A stretch of DNA of 7,087 nt from Actinomycetota bacterium (GCA_013817555.1 JACDCN010000104.1:1-7087), one strand, 5' to 3'; positions 1-6,551 are shown, counted from the first letter of the stretch. The notes: generated by a model from the letters alone, not told the origin. Made by a program: numbers and translations.

Positions 1-45
1 GAGGGAAGGGGGCCGCACGCTCGCCTCAGGGTGAGCGCGCGGCAT
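1..45 (-). CDS. Possible 5' end of the next minus-strand gene (partial)
   Basis: An ATG on the minus strand at 45-43 opens a frame that stays open for 15 codons to the window edge, beginning MPRAHPEASV. A purine-rich stretch, GGGAGAGGA, lies directly before the ATG and could be a ribosome binding site. The candidate would follow the GAF-like gene, which stops at 65, by about 20 bases, as expected for a fourth operon member. Too little sequence is present to recognise a family. An open frame of 15 codons is weak evidence in GC-rich DNA, so this is a tentative call. Confidence 0.25.
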   Translation of the reverse strand, partial: MPRAHPEASVRPPSL

Positions 46-64
46 TCCTCTCCCTACTCCAGCG

Positions 65-406
65 TCACGGCTCCCAACGCTCTCCGCCTGTATCCCATCC
101 GACGAGCGCATGGGTCGAGAGGAGAGCCGCGACCCGCTCGAGAAGCTCTCGATCGGTCTCGCCGTCTACGGAAAGCTCGCCCACCGGCTCTCCTTGGTAC
201 GTGATCTGGACACATTGCCGTCGCTTCTCGTCGGGCTCGCCCGCGGCCGGGCCGAGCACGAGATCGCCTTGCTCGAGGAACGAGATTCCGGCCCAGACGA
301 TCTCCGATTCCTCGACCAGCGCAGAAGCCGCGGCGCGCAACACGTCGTCCGGCTCGGCTTCCCATTCCAATACCTGATCGAGCGCCGCGAGGGGCCGAGG
401 GGTCAC
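65..406 (-). CDS. Small GAF-like domain protein, 113 aa
   Basis: The protein looks like a single, short GAF-type sensor or ligand-binding domain. A leading helix (about residues 6-34) is followed by a strand ending VWAGISFLE (37-45), a VLGPAAGEP turn (50-58), and a VGELSVDG strand (about 74-82). A closing helix contains ELLERVAALL. Strand VxxGxxxVDG followed by DxxLLExVA is the usual end of a GAF domain. Most GAF domains run to about 150 residues, so this one is trimmed. I see no output domain, signal peptide or membrane segment. The frame stays open upstream to 556, but that stretch is arginine-rich shadow of the thioesterase gene. The chosen GTG at 406-404 overlaps the thioesterase stop as GTGA, which suggests translational coupling. 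Ligand and partner are unknown. Confidence 0.72.
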   Translation of the reverse strand: MTPRPLAALDQVLEWEAEPDDVLRAAASALVEESEIVWAGISFLEQGDLVLGPAAGEPDEKRRQCVQITYQGEPVGELSVDGETDRELLERVAALLSTHALVGWDTGGERWEP

Positions 407-876
407 GTTGCGAGGTCGTCGCCTTCGAACGCCTTGACCGCTTCGCGAATTGCGTCGGGAATCGGCACCGGTCTCCGGTCGGCGAGGTCGACGAGGACGA
501 CCGTAAGCTCGGCGGTCACCATCAGCACCTGGTCGGGGAGCAGATAAGCGGCGCACTGGTAGGTCATGCTCGTCGTCCCGATGCGGCTGACGCGGACGAA
601 CGCTTCGATCAGGTCGTCGAAACGCGCGGGCGCGTGGTACTCGACCTGCAGCGCCCGCATGACCAAGTCGCCGCCTGCCTGCGAGAACGGCGCGTTCGAG
701 AGATGGCGGTGGTACTCGGTTCGCGCATGGTCGAAGTAGGGGAGGTACCTGCCGTAATAGACGATCCCCTGCGCATCCGTGTCCGAGAACCAGACGCGGG
801 CCAGCGCCGAGAACTTGAACGGCGGTCTGTGGCTGGTCACCGCGCCGAGCTCGGCTCGATCGCCTGCGTTAGCCAC
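403..876 (-). CDS. Acyl-CoA thioesterase, 4HBT/YbgC-like hotdog fold, about 157 aa
   Basis: This is a single-domain hotdog thioesterase expected to hydrolyse an acyl-CoA thioester in the cytoplasm. The diagnostic stretch is VWFSDTDAQGIVYYGRY (residues 28-44), followed by LPYFDHARTEYHR (45-57). It matches the 4-hydroxybenzoyl-CoA thioesterase pattern D-x-D-x-x-G-I/V-V, where the second Asp (here Asp34) is the catalytic carboxylate. A VEYHAPARFDDLIE strand comes next and then the long C-terminal strands. The length is normal for the family. The start is uncertain. GTG at 876 overlaps the mutase stop by 8 bases and has AGGAGG 15 bases upstream, which is rather far. GTG at 840 would give 145 residues and lacks a clear ribosome site. 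The acyl substrate cannot be read from the sequence, and there is no tol-pal gene nearby to suggest a YbgC role. Confidence 0.88.
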   Translation of the reverse strand: MANAGDRAELGAVTSHRPPFKFSALARVWFSDTDAQGIVYYGRYLPYFDHARTEYHRHLSNAPFSQAGGDLVMRALQVEYHAPARFDDLIEAFVRVSRIGTTSMTYQCAAYLLPDQVLMVTAELTVVLVDLADRRPVPIPDAIREAVKAFEGDDLAT

Positions 877-2215
877 GGATCAGCGCGAGAACCTCCTCGC
901 GCCTTTCCTCCATCACGCTTTGGGACAACGCTTCCAGGTTCAACCGGAGCAGCGGCTCGGTGTTCGAGGGCCGCACGTTGAAGTGCCAGTCGTCGAAGTC
1001 AACCGAGAGCCCGTCGAGATGCGAGATGCGGCCGCCTTCGTCGGCGTAGCGCTCCTTCAGCTCCTGGAGCTTCAAGGGAACGTCCGCAACAGGGGTGTTG
1101 ATCTCGCCTGTAAGGAAGAAGCGCTCACGAAAGGGCGCGAGGAGCTCCGAGAGCTTCTTTCCCCGGCGCGAGAGCAGGTCGACCATGAGCAGGAAGGGGA
1201 CGACGCCGGAGTCGGCTTGGGAGAAGTCGCGGAAGTAGTAGTGCGCCGAGACCTCGCCGCCGAAGGCCGCGCCTTCCTTTCGCATGCGCTGTTTGATGAA
1301 CGCGTGGCCGACACGATTGACGAGCGGGACGCCTCCTGCCCGCTCGATGGTCTCCGGGACGGCTCGGCTCGCGCGCACGTCGTAGATCACCTTCGCGCCG
1401 GGCTCCCGCTCGAGCACGCTCTCGGCGAGCAGCGCGGTTACGAAGTCGCCCGGGACGAACTCGCCGGTGTCGTCGACGAAGAAGCAGCGGTCGGCGTCCC
1501 CGTCGTACGCGACCCCGAGATCGGCGCTCTCCTCCTGGGTCCGCGCGATGATGAACGCGCGGTTCTCGGGCAGCAGGGGGTTCGGCTCGTGGTTCGGGAA
1601 CGTCCCGTCCGGCTCGAAGAAGCAGCGTACGACTTCGAGTTGCGGAAGCCGCTCGAGCACGGGCGGGAGCATCGCGCCGGCCATGCCGTTGGCGGCGTCG
1701 ACGACGACCCGCAACGGGCGGATCGCGTCCATATCGACGAAGGACAGCACCTTCTCCACGAAGCCCGGCCAGATGTCCTCCTGTCGCACCTCGCCGCGCT
1801 TCTGCACCGTGCCGAACTCCTCGAGTCCCCGGGCACGGATCTCCGCCAGCCCAGAGTCGCCGCCGACTGGCAGCGCTCCCCGCCGTACGATCTTCATCCC
1901 CGTGTACTCCTTGGGGTTGTGCGACGCAGTGATGCAGGCCCCGCCATCGAGACCGAGCTCGACGACTGCGAAGTACACCATCTCCGTTCCGACGAGGCCG
2001 ATGTCGAGGACGTCCGCGCCGCCGTCCGCCGCGCCTTCGATGAATGCCGCCGCCATCGTGGGCGAGGACAGCCGCATGTCCCGTCCGACCGTGATCGCTC
2101 GGGGCTCGAAGTGCTCCACGTATGCACGTCCGACGCGGTATGCGCCGTCTTCGTCCAGCTCGGCTTCATAGAGCCCCCGGATGTCGTAGGCCTTGAAGAC
2201 AGCGGGATCGAGCAC
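869..2215 (-). CDS. Phosphomannomutase/phosphoglucomutase, 448 aa
   Basis: This alpha-D-phosphohexomutase interconverts hexose 6-phosphates and 1-phosphates (mannose and/or glucose), feeding nucleotide-sugar and polysaccharide synthesis. All four family signatures are visible. The active-site loop is TASHNP with phospho-accepting Ser98. The metal loop is DGDADR (238-243). The sugar-specificity loop is GGEVSAH (319-325). The phosphate-binding loop is RPSNTEP (415-421). The N-terminus KAYDIRGLY is also typical. The length suits the bifunctional PMM/PGM branch, and the GEVSAH loop fits that branch better than phosphoglucosamine mutase, but the substrate preference cannot be fixed from motifs. 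The start is GTG at 2215-2213. It has no Shine-Dalgarno site, but TAGCAT lies six bases upstream, so the mRNA is probably leaderless. It is the first gene of the minus-strand operon and ends in TAA inside the thioesterase start region. Confidence 0.95.
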   Translation of the reverse strand: MLDPAVFKAYDIRGLYEAELDEDGAYRVGRAYVEHFEPRAITVGRDMRLSSPTMAAAFIEGAADGGADVLDIGLVGTEMVYFAVVELGLDGGACITASHNPKEYTGMKIVRRGALPVGGDSGLAEIRARGLEEFGTVQKRGEVRQEDIWPGFVEKVLSFVDMDAIRPLRVVVDAANGMAGAMLPPVLERLPQLEVVRCFFEPDGTFPNHEPNPLLPENRAFIIARTQEESADLGVAYDGDADRCFFVDDTGEFVPGDFVTALLAESVLEREPGAKVIYDVRASRAVPETIERAGGVPLVNRVGHAFIKQRMRKEGAAFGGEVSAHYYFRDFSQADSGVVPFLLMVDLLSRRGKKLSELLAPFRERFFLTGEINTPVADVPLKLQELKERYADEGGRISHLDGLSVDFDDWHFNVRPSNTEPLLRLNLEALSQSVMEERREEVLALIRG

Positions 2216-2221
2216 GGGTTG

Positions 2222-2227
2222 ATGCTA
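2222..2227 (-). promoter_or_regulatory. Candidate -10 box for a leaderless mutase mRNA
   Basis: Read on the minus strand, TAGCAT is followed by six bases (CAACCC) and then the GTG start of the mutase. A TANNNT box placed this way would start transcription at or next to the start codon. I found no convincing -35 element 16-18 bases upstream. The same arrangement recurs at four other gene heads in this window. Confidence 0.6.
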
Positions 2228-2277
2228 ATGAGGGCGGGAGTCGCGCGCGGGATGACCATCGCCCCCGGCTGCGTTTC

Positions 2278-2283
2278 TACACT
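2278..2283 (+). promoter_or_regulatory. Candidate -10 box for a leaderless cyclase/STAND mRNA
   Basis: TACACT is followed by TCGAGA and then the ATG at 2290. There is no Shine-Dalgarno site. An ATGACC at 2252-2257 faintly resembles a -35 hexamer, but the 20-base spacing is too long to trust. This box lies 50 bases from the oppositely oriented -10 box of the mutase operon. Confidence 0.6.
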
Positions 2284-2289
2284 TCGAGA

Positions 2290-5253
2290 ATGGAACGCAA
2301 GCTCGCCACGGTGCTGTTCGTGGATCTGGTCGACTCCTCGGGCCTCGTTACCGGCTCGGATCCCGAGATCGTCCGGCGACGCGTGAACCAGTTCTTCGAG
2401 AAGGTGTCGCACTGCGTCACGCTGCACGGAGGGATCGTGGAGAAGTTCGCGGGCGACGCCGTGCTGGCAGCTTTCGGCGTTCCGCAAGCGCACGAGGACG
2501 ACGCTCAGCGAGCCGCCCGCGCGGCGGTCTCGATGCGCCAGGCCGTCGGAGAGCTCGGGCTCGAGGCGAGGATCGGCATCGAGGCCGGGGAGCTCGTCGT
2601 CGAAGACTCCGATTCCACCTTCGCAACCGGCGAGGCCGTGAACCTGGCGGCGCGCCTCCAGCAGGTCGCACGGCCGGGGGAGATCCTGATCGGGCCGACC
2701 GCGTACCGTCTCGCCGCGGCGAGCCTCGTGGTCGAGGATGCAGGCCCCCTCGAGCTGAAAGGGATGGGATCGGCGCTCAGGGCCTGGCGTCTAGTGGACG
2801 CGATAGACGGCCCCGGGAGGCCGATGGGCCCGCGCGCGCCGCTCGTCGGACGCGAGGAGGAGCTCGAGCTCCTCGAGAACACCTTCGCGCGAACCGTTCG
2901 CGACCGACGCGCGCATCTCTTCACCATCTTCGGCGAGCCGGGAGTCGGCAAGAGCCGTCTCGCCAGGGAATTCATCGATGGGCTCGAGCGCGCGAGCGTC
3001 CTGTCCGGACGCTGTCTCCCCTACGGCGAGGGGGTCACTTACTGGCCTCTGGCCGAGATGATCAAAGCTGCGGCCGGGATCTCCGACGACGACCCGCTCG
3101 AGGAGGCGTTCGCGAAGCTGCGCGAGTGCTGCGAGGAGGAAGCCGTCGCGGACGTGCTCGGTCTGGCATCCGGCATGCTCGAGGCGCTCGAAGGCGAACG
3201 GAGCTCGCAGGAGATCGCGTGGGCCGCCCGCGAGCTCGTGGTGACGCTCGCAGAAGTGCAGCCGCTCGTTCTCTTCTTCGAGGACATCCACTGGGCCGAG
3301 GAGCCCCTGCTGGAGTTGATCGAGCATCTCGCCGATTGGGTGCGCGCGCCGCTGCTCATCATCTGCCTCGCGCGGCCCGAGCTGCTCGAACAGCGAGCAG
3401 GTTGGAGCGGCGGACGGGTGCGTGCGACTGCGATCGAGCTCGAGCCTCTGTCGGAGGAAGAGAGCGAGCTCCTCGTCCAGAAGCTCCTGGCTCAGCTCGC
3501 CGGGGAGTCCGGCGAGGCCCTTGCCATTCCATCGAGGGAAGTGCTGGAGCGCGCGGAGGGCAACCCGCTGTTCGTCGAGGAGACGATCCGCATGCTTGTC
3601 GAGAGCGGCTCCGCAAGCGGCGCGCCGGGGCGTATCCCGGACACGTTGCAAGCGTTGATCGCCGCGCGCATCGATCATCTGCCGCCGGCCGGCAAGGTCC
3701 TTCTCCAGCGGGCTTCCGTGGTCGGGCGGGTGTTCTGGAAAGGCGCGCTCGAACATCTGTCGCCGGACGTGGAGGACATCGACGCGCTGCTCGACGACCT
3801 TCAGCTGCGGGAGTTCGTGCTGCGGGAGCCGCGCTCGTCGATCTCGGGCGAACCCGCGTATCGGTTCAAGCATCTCCTGATTCGCGAGGTCGCATACTCA
3901 GGGCTAGCAAAGCTCTCCCGTGCCCAGTACCACGCGCGCTTTGCCGAGTGGCTCGCCGACCGGACGGGAGAAGAGCTCCTCGAGATTCGCGCGTATCACC
4001 TCGATCAGGCGGTCGAGTTCCTGACCGAGCTCGAGGGCGCGCCCCCCGAGGATCTCGCGCAGGAAACCGGTGACGCGTTGGTGAAGGCCGCCAAGCGCGC
4101 GATCGCGCGTGAGGCCTACCCAACCGCCCGCAGGCTCGGTCTGCGCGCGGTCGAGCTTCGACCGACCCTCGGGGCACGCTACGTCGCCGCGCGCGCTGCC
4201 TGGCGGTTGCAGGACTGGGGGGCTGTGGATGTGGAGATGACCAAAGTGCGGGAGCTTGCGCGCGAGCGCGACGAGCCGGTGATCGAGGCGCTCGCGCTGA
4301 CGGCGCTCGGTGAGGCCATGCTCAAGCGCCACGGCGACTGCACGAAGTCGAAGTCCATCGTCGACGAGGCACTCGAGCTGCTGGAAGGAAAGGACGACCC
4401 GGTCGCCCATTTCGACGCGCTCACCGTCCGGGCGACGAGCGCCGGCTGGCTCGGCGAGATGGAGGACACCGTTCGCTATATGGAGCGGGCGTACGTGATC
4501 GCGCTCGATGCCGGCCGCAAGGATCTCCAGACGCTCGCGGCGCAGGCGCTCGCCCAGACGCACATCCTCCGACTCGAGCTCGACGAGGCTGAGCTGCTGC
4601 TCACCCGCGCACTCGAGCTCGCCGGCGAGAGCGGGAGCGTCCGTGCGCGCGTCGGCGCGACCCTCTCCTACGGTTGGTTCTTGACCCTGAAGGGAGAGCT
4701 CGACGCGGCTGAGACGCTCTTCGAAGAGGTGCGTGCGAGCTCAGCAGAGCTCGGTGTCGAGCCTGCGGTCTCCGCCGCCCTGGCGAAACTGGGCTGGATC
4801 GCTCGCTTGAAGGGAGACTTGAAGCGCGCTGAAAAGCTCATGCGGGAAGCGGTCCGGATCACGGAGACCCGAGGCGACCTCGGCGTGCTCCCCGATCAGC
4901 AGGCGGCGCTCGCCGAGACGCTGGCCGATCTCGGAAAGGTCGACGAGGCGGAGCGCCTTGCCATCGACGCTCGCTCGAACGCGGGCGTTCGAGATACGAG
5001 CGCTCAGGTCGCGGCCGCCACGGCGCTCGCCGCGGTCCGGTCGGCGCAGGGACGCGGCCCGGAAGCGGAGGAGCTTCTCGACTCAGCGCTCGAGCTCGCG
5101 CGTGAAGGAGACTTCAAGGTGTTCGAGCTCGAGCCGCTTGAGCGAATGGTGCGGCTTCAGCAGGTCCCTGGCCGAAACGGCGACGCGAGTGTCTACGAAG
5201 CGCGTCTGGCCGAGCTCTTGCCGGCACCCTCGAGCACCGCCCGGATCGCCTGA
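2290..5253 (+). CDS. Class III nucleotidyl cyclase - STAND/AAA ATPase - TPR-like fusion, 987 aa
   Basis: This is a multidomain cytoplasmic signalling protein. Residues 4-170 form a class III cyclase domain. Metal-binding Asp12 (in FVDLVDSS) and Asp56 (in KFAGDAVLAAFG) are present, as is the purine-recognising Lys52. Transition-state Asn118 and Arg122 lie in GEAVNLAAR. The position usually held by the second base-specifying residue (Asp, or Thr in some classes) appears to be Phe111. Residues 183-540 form a STAND-type ATPase: LVGREEEL (185-192), Walker A GEPGVGKS (215-222), Walker B LFFED (328-332) followed by IHWAE, GNPLFVEE (424-431) and FKHLLIREVAYSGL (526-539). From about 590 to 960 the protein is a run of Ala/Leu/Glu-rich helix pairs of TPR type. 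It lacks the C-terminal LuxR-type helix-turn-helix seen in some mycobacterial relatives and has no membrane segment. The signal and the nucleotide product are unknown. Confidence 0.93.
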   Translation: MERKLATVLFVDLVDSSGLVTGSDPEIVRRRVNQFFEKVSHCVTLHGGIVEKFAGDAVLAAFGVPQAHEDDAQRAARAAVSMRQAVGELGLEARIGIEAGELVVEDSDSTFATGEAVNLAARLQQVARPGEILIGPTAYRLAAASLVVEDAGPLELKGMGSALRAWRLVDAIDGPGRPMGPRAPLVGREEELELLENTFARTVRDRRAHLFTIFGEPGVGKSRLAREFIDGLERASVLSGRCLPYGEGVTYWPLAEMIKAAAGISDDDPLEEAFAKLRECCEEEAVADVLGLASGMLEALEGERSSQEIAWAARELVVTLAEVQPLVLFFEDIHWAEEPLLELIEHLADWVRAPLLIICLARPELLEQRAGWSGGRVRATAIELEPLSEEESELLVQKLLAQLAGESGEALAIPSREVLERAEGNPLFVEETIRMLVESGSASGAPGRIPDTLQALIAARIDHLPPAGKVLLQRASVVGRVFWKGALEHLSPDVEDIDALLDDLQLREFVLREPRSSISGEPAYRFKHLLIREVAYSGLAKLSRAQYHARFAEWLADRTGEELLEIRAYHLDQAVEFLTELEGAPPEDLAQETGDALVKAAKRAIAREAYPTARRLGLRAVELRPTLGARYVAARAAWRLQDWGAVDVEMTKVRELARERDEPVIEALALTALGEAMLKRHGDCTKSKSIVDEALELLEGKDDPVAHFDALTVRATSAGWLGEMEDTVRYMERAYVIALDAGRKDLQTLAAQALAQTHILRLELDEAELLLTRALELAGESGSVRARVGATLSYGWFLTLKGELDAAETLFEEVRASSAELGVEPAVSAALAKLGWIARLKGDLKRAEKLMREAVRITETRGDLGVLPDQQAALAETLADLGKVDEAERLAIDARSNAGVRDTSAQVAAATALAAVRSAQGRGPEAEELLDSALELAREGDFKVFELEPLERMVRLQQVPGRNGDASVYEARLAELLPAPSSTARIA

Positions 5254-6041
5254 CTCGACCGCTCGTCAGGCGACTCGGAGATCACCGTGGCCGGACGCTC
5301 GAATCCGTCGAGGGCGTCACGGAGAGGGTCGGCCCGCAGCGTGCCGTCTCCATACGGGAGATGCTTCGTCTCGTTCCGATTCGCGAAAGCGATGTCGGAG
5401 AAGTGAATGTGAAAGGGTGCTCCCGGAGCCAGGGCCCCGTCCGCGGTGGCAAGAGCGCTCGCGAACGGACTCTTGTCGACGAACGCCCCGTCGCTAGTGG
5501 CGTGCATGTGTGCGAAGTCGAGCACCGGCCGCACCCAGGTCGCCCGGCGCGAGATCTCGACGACGTCGTCGAGGGAACCGAGATCGCGCACGCGCCCCAT
5601 GACCTCGACGCCGAATGTCACCGCGCGATCCTTGCCTTCGAGACGTTCGCGAAGCGTCCCCAGCTGCTCGACCACCGCATCGAGCGCGTCTTCACGGCTC
5701 CGGCCGAGCAAGAATCCCGGGTGGAAGACCACGAGCTCGGCCCCGCAGGCCGCAGCGATGCCCGCGCTTCGGTCGAGAGCTCCGACCGCAGAGGTGAACT
5801 TGCGCCCGCTGGCCTCCAGATGGCCCATGAATCCGAAGAGCGGCGCGTGCACCGACAGCGCGATGTCGTGCTCGAGGGCGAGCTCGCCGAGTCGGTCGGC
5901 GAACGGGTAATCCATCCAGAAGCCGCTCTCGAAGTCGATCTCGCACGCCGTGTAGCCGCGCTCGAGAAGGATGTTCAGCGCCTCCTCGGGTGACTCGCGT
6001 GAAGGAAAGCGAGCAGGGCCGATGCGGATCCTCGAGGACAC
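5193..6041 (-). CDS. Endonuclease IV / sugar-phosphate isomerase-like TIM-barrel protein, 282 aa
   Basis: This is a xylose-isomerase-like TIM barrel closest in pattern to the AP endonuclease family 2 (Nfo) type, which uses a metal cluster to cut DNA at abasic sites. Candidate metal ligands appear in the expected order: His65 in SVHAP, His107 in VFHPG, Glu146 in GVEVMGR, Asp175 and His178 in LDFAHMH, His213 in HIHFSD, His227 in KHLPYGDG, and Glu256 in VISESP. That is eight of the nine Nfo ligands. The position matching E. coli Asp229 looks like Thr225, with Glu224 beside it. Such relatives are annotated either as deoxyribonuclease IV or as isomerase/epimerase, and motifs alone do not decide which. 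GTG at 6041-6039 was chosen because TAGCAT lies six bases upstream. The 3' end overlaps the converging cyclase gene by 61 bases, and the tail GAGKSSARRAS lies inside that overlap. Confidence 0.85.
   Translation of the reverse strand: MSSRIRIGPARFPSRESPEEALNILLERGYTACEIDFESGFWMDYPFADRLGELALEHDIALSVHAPLFGFMGHLEASGRKFTSAVGALDRSAGIAAACGAELVVFHPGFLLGRSREDALDAVVEQLGTLRERLEGKDRAVTFGVEVMGRVRDLGSLDDVVEISRRATWVRPVLDFAHMHATSDGAFVDKSPFASALATADGALAPGAPFHIHFSDIAFANRNETKHLPYGDGTLRADPLRDALDGFERPATVISESPDERSSQAIRAVLEGAGKSSARRAS
5246..5273. terminator. Perfect 9-bp inverted repeat on the cyclase stop codon, candidate U-less terminator
   Basis: TCGCCTGAC (5246-5254) and GTCAGGCGA (5265-5273) are perfect inverted repeats around a 10-base loop. 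The TGA stop of the cyclase gene (5251-5253) lies in the left arm. No T-run follows on either strand, so it would have to work as a U-less hairpin, a type reported in actinobacteria. On the minus strand the same bases are coding, in the last 27 codons of the TIM-barrel gene. A chance 9-bp repeat somewhere in 7 kb is not rare; the position on the stop codon is what makes it a candidate. Confidence 0.4.
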
Positions 6042-6047
6042 GCCTTC

Positions 6048-6053
6048 ATGCTA
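6048..6053 (-). promoter_or_regulatory. Candidate -10 box for a leaderless TIM-barrel gene mRNA
   Basis: On the minus strand, TAGCAT is followed by GAAGGC and then GTG at 6041. The hexamer is identical to that of the mutase operon, with the same six-base spacing. GAAGGC is only a weak purine-rich stretch and is too close to the start codon to act as a ribosome site. Confidence 0.6.
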
Positions 6054-6079
6054 GTACTCGATGTGATTGGCTCCCGTGC

Positions 6080-6508
6080 GTGAAGGCCACGATGCTCCTT
6101 GCCGACTACGCGGTCGTCTCGGACGGCAAGCTCACGATCGTCGGCGGCGGTTGGTCGCAGACGGGTCCCGAGCCGGCTTCCTTCGGCATCGGCCTCCTGA
6201 TCCAGGTGCCGTGGGACCAGGCAAACACGTTGCACGTGTTCGCAGTGGAGCTCGTCGATTCGGACGGGGCGGAGGTCGTCCTCGAGACGGACGAGGGCGA
6301 CGACGAGCAGTCGGTCGCGTTCGGCGGTGAGTTCGAAGTCGGACGACCTCCCGGCCTCAAGCCCGGAACGCCGCTCGACTTCCCGGTCGCCGTGACCTCG
6401 ACGCCCCTGCCGCTCGAGCCGGGACGCTACGAATGGCGTCTCACCATCGACGGCAACTCCCGCGAGGACTGGACGCTTCCGTTCACGGTGCGGGGCGAGG
6501 AGGTGTGA
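6080..6508 (+). CDS. DUF6941-like conserved protein, 142 aa
   Basis: The protein begins VKATMLLADYAVVSDGKL and continues TIVGGGWSQTGPEPASFGIG. I recall this pattern (residues ATMLLADxAxVxDGKLxIxGGGW) from the uncharacterised DUF6941 family, but that is from memory and not a search. Other conserved-looking pieces are IQVPWDQAN (about 49-57), GGEFEVGRPPGLKPGTPLD, and the ending YEWRLTIDGNSREDWTLPF. The sequence is rich in short strands, glycine and proline, suggesting a small beta-sandwich. No signal peptide, membrane helix or catalytic motif is evident. GTG at 6080 was chosen because family similarity begins there; the open frame extends to 5990, but that part is shadow of the divergent gene. 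Its 5' end lies 38 bases from the divergent gene, and it lacks the TANNNT-N6 arrangement of its neighbours. Function unknown. Confidence 0.82.
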   Translation: MKATMLLADYAVVSDGKLTIVGGGWSQTGPEPASFGIGLLIQVPWDQANTLHVFAVELVDSDGAEVVLETDEGDDEQSVAFGGEFEVGRPPGLKPGTPLDFPVAVTSTPLPLEPGRYEWRLTIDGNSREDWTLPFTVRGEEV

Positions 6509-6525
6509 GGCAGGTTGTGAGGGGA

Positions 6526-6551
6526 GCGCCGCGGCCGTGAAGCCGACGCGC
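6526..6551 (+). terminator. Weak GC-rich hairpin after the DUF6941-like gene
   Basis: GCGCCGCGGC (6526-6535) can pair with GCCGACGCGC (6542-6551) across a six-base loop, giving two 4-bp helices separated by a 2x2 mismatch. It begins 17 bases past the stop at 6508. No T-run follows. It may help end transcription of the upstream gene, but hairpins of this quality are common in GC-rich DNA. Confidence 0.25.

Noticed and set aside
1..58. GAGGGAAGGG near the left edge and TTCCTCTCCCT at 45-55 as a possible hairpin
   Set aside because: The arms do not pair without mismatches, and the purine-rich complement is better explained as a ribosome site for a minus-strand gene.
407..556. N-terminal extension of the GAF-like protein by 50 residues
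   Set aside because: The extension is arginine/proline-rich and lies entirely inside the thioesterase coding region. The GTG at 406 overlapping the thioesterase stop is the better start.
779..2386. 535-codon open frame on the plus strand across the mutase gene
   Set aside because: It is antisense to a gene with full phosphohexomutase motifs, and its translation is low-complexity (Arg/Asp/Glu/Val-rich) with no recognisable motif. Long shadow frames are expected in GC-rich DNA.
2791..3873. 360-codon open frame on the minus strand inside the cyclase/STAND gene
   Set aside because: The opposite frame carries Walker A, Walker B and GNPLFVEE motifs. This one is a complement shadow with no start context.
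3904..4563. 219-codon minus-strand frame opposite the TPR-like region
   Set aside because: It is a shadow of the repetitive Leu/Glu/Ala coding sequence, with no promoter box or ribosome site.
2840..5110. Many CTCGAG, GAGCTC and CTCGAGCTC repeats
   Set aside because: They follow from frequent Leu-Glu pairs written with CTC and GAG codons, and their spacing tracks codons. They are not an independent repeat family.
5990..6079. 30-residue N-terminal extension of the DUF6941-like protein
   Set aside because: It overlaps the start of the divergent TIM-barrel gene and its promoter, and family-like sequence begins only at GTG 6080.
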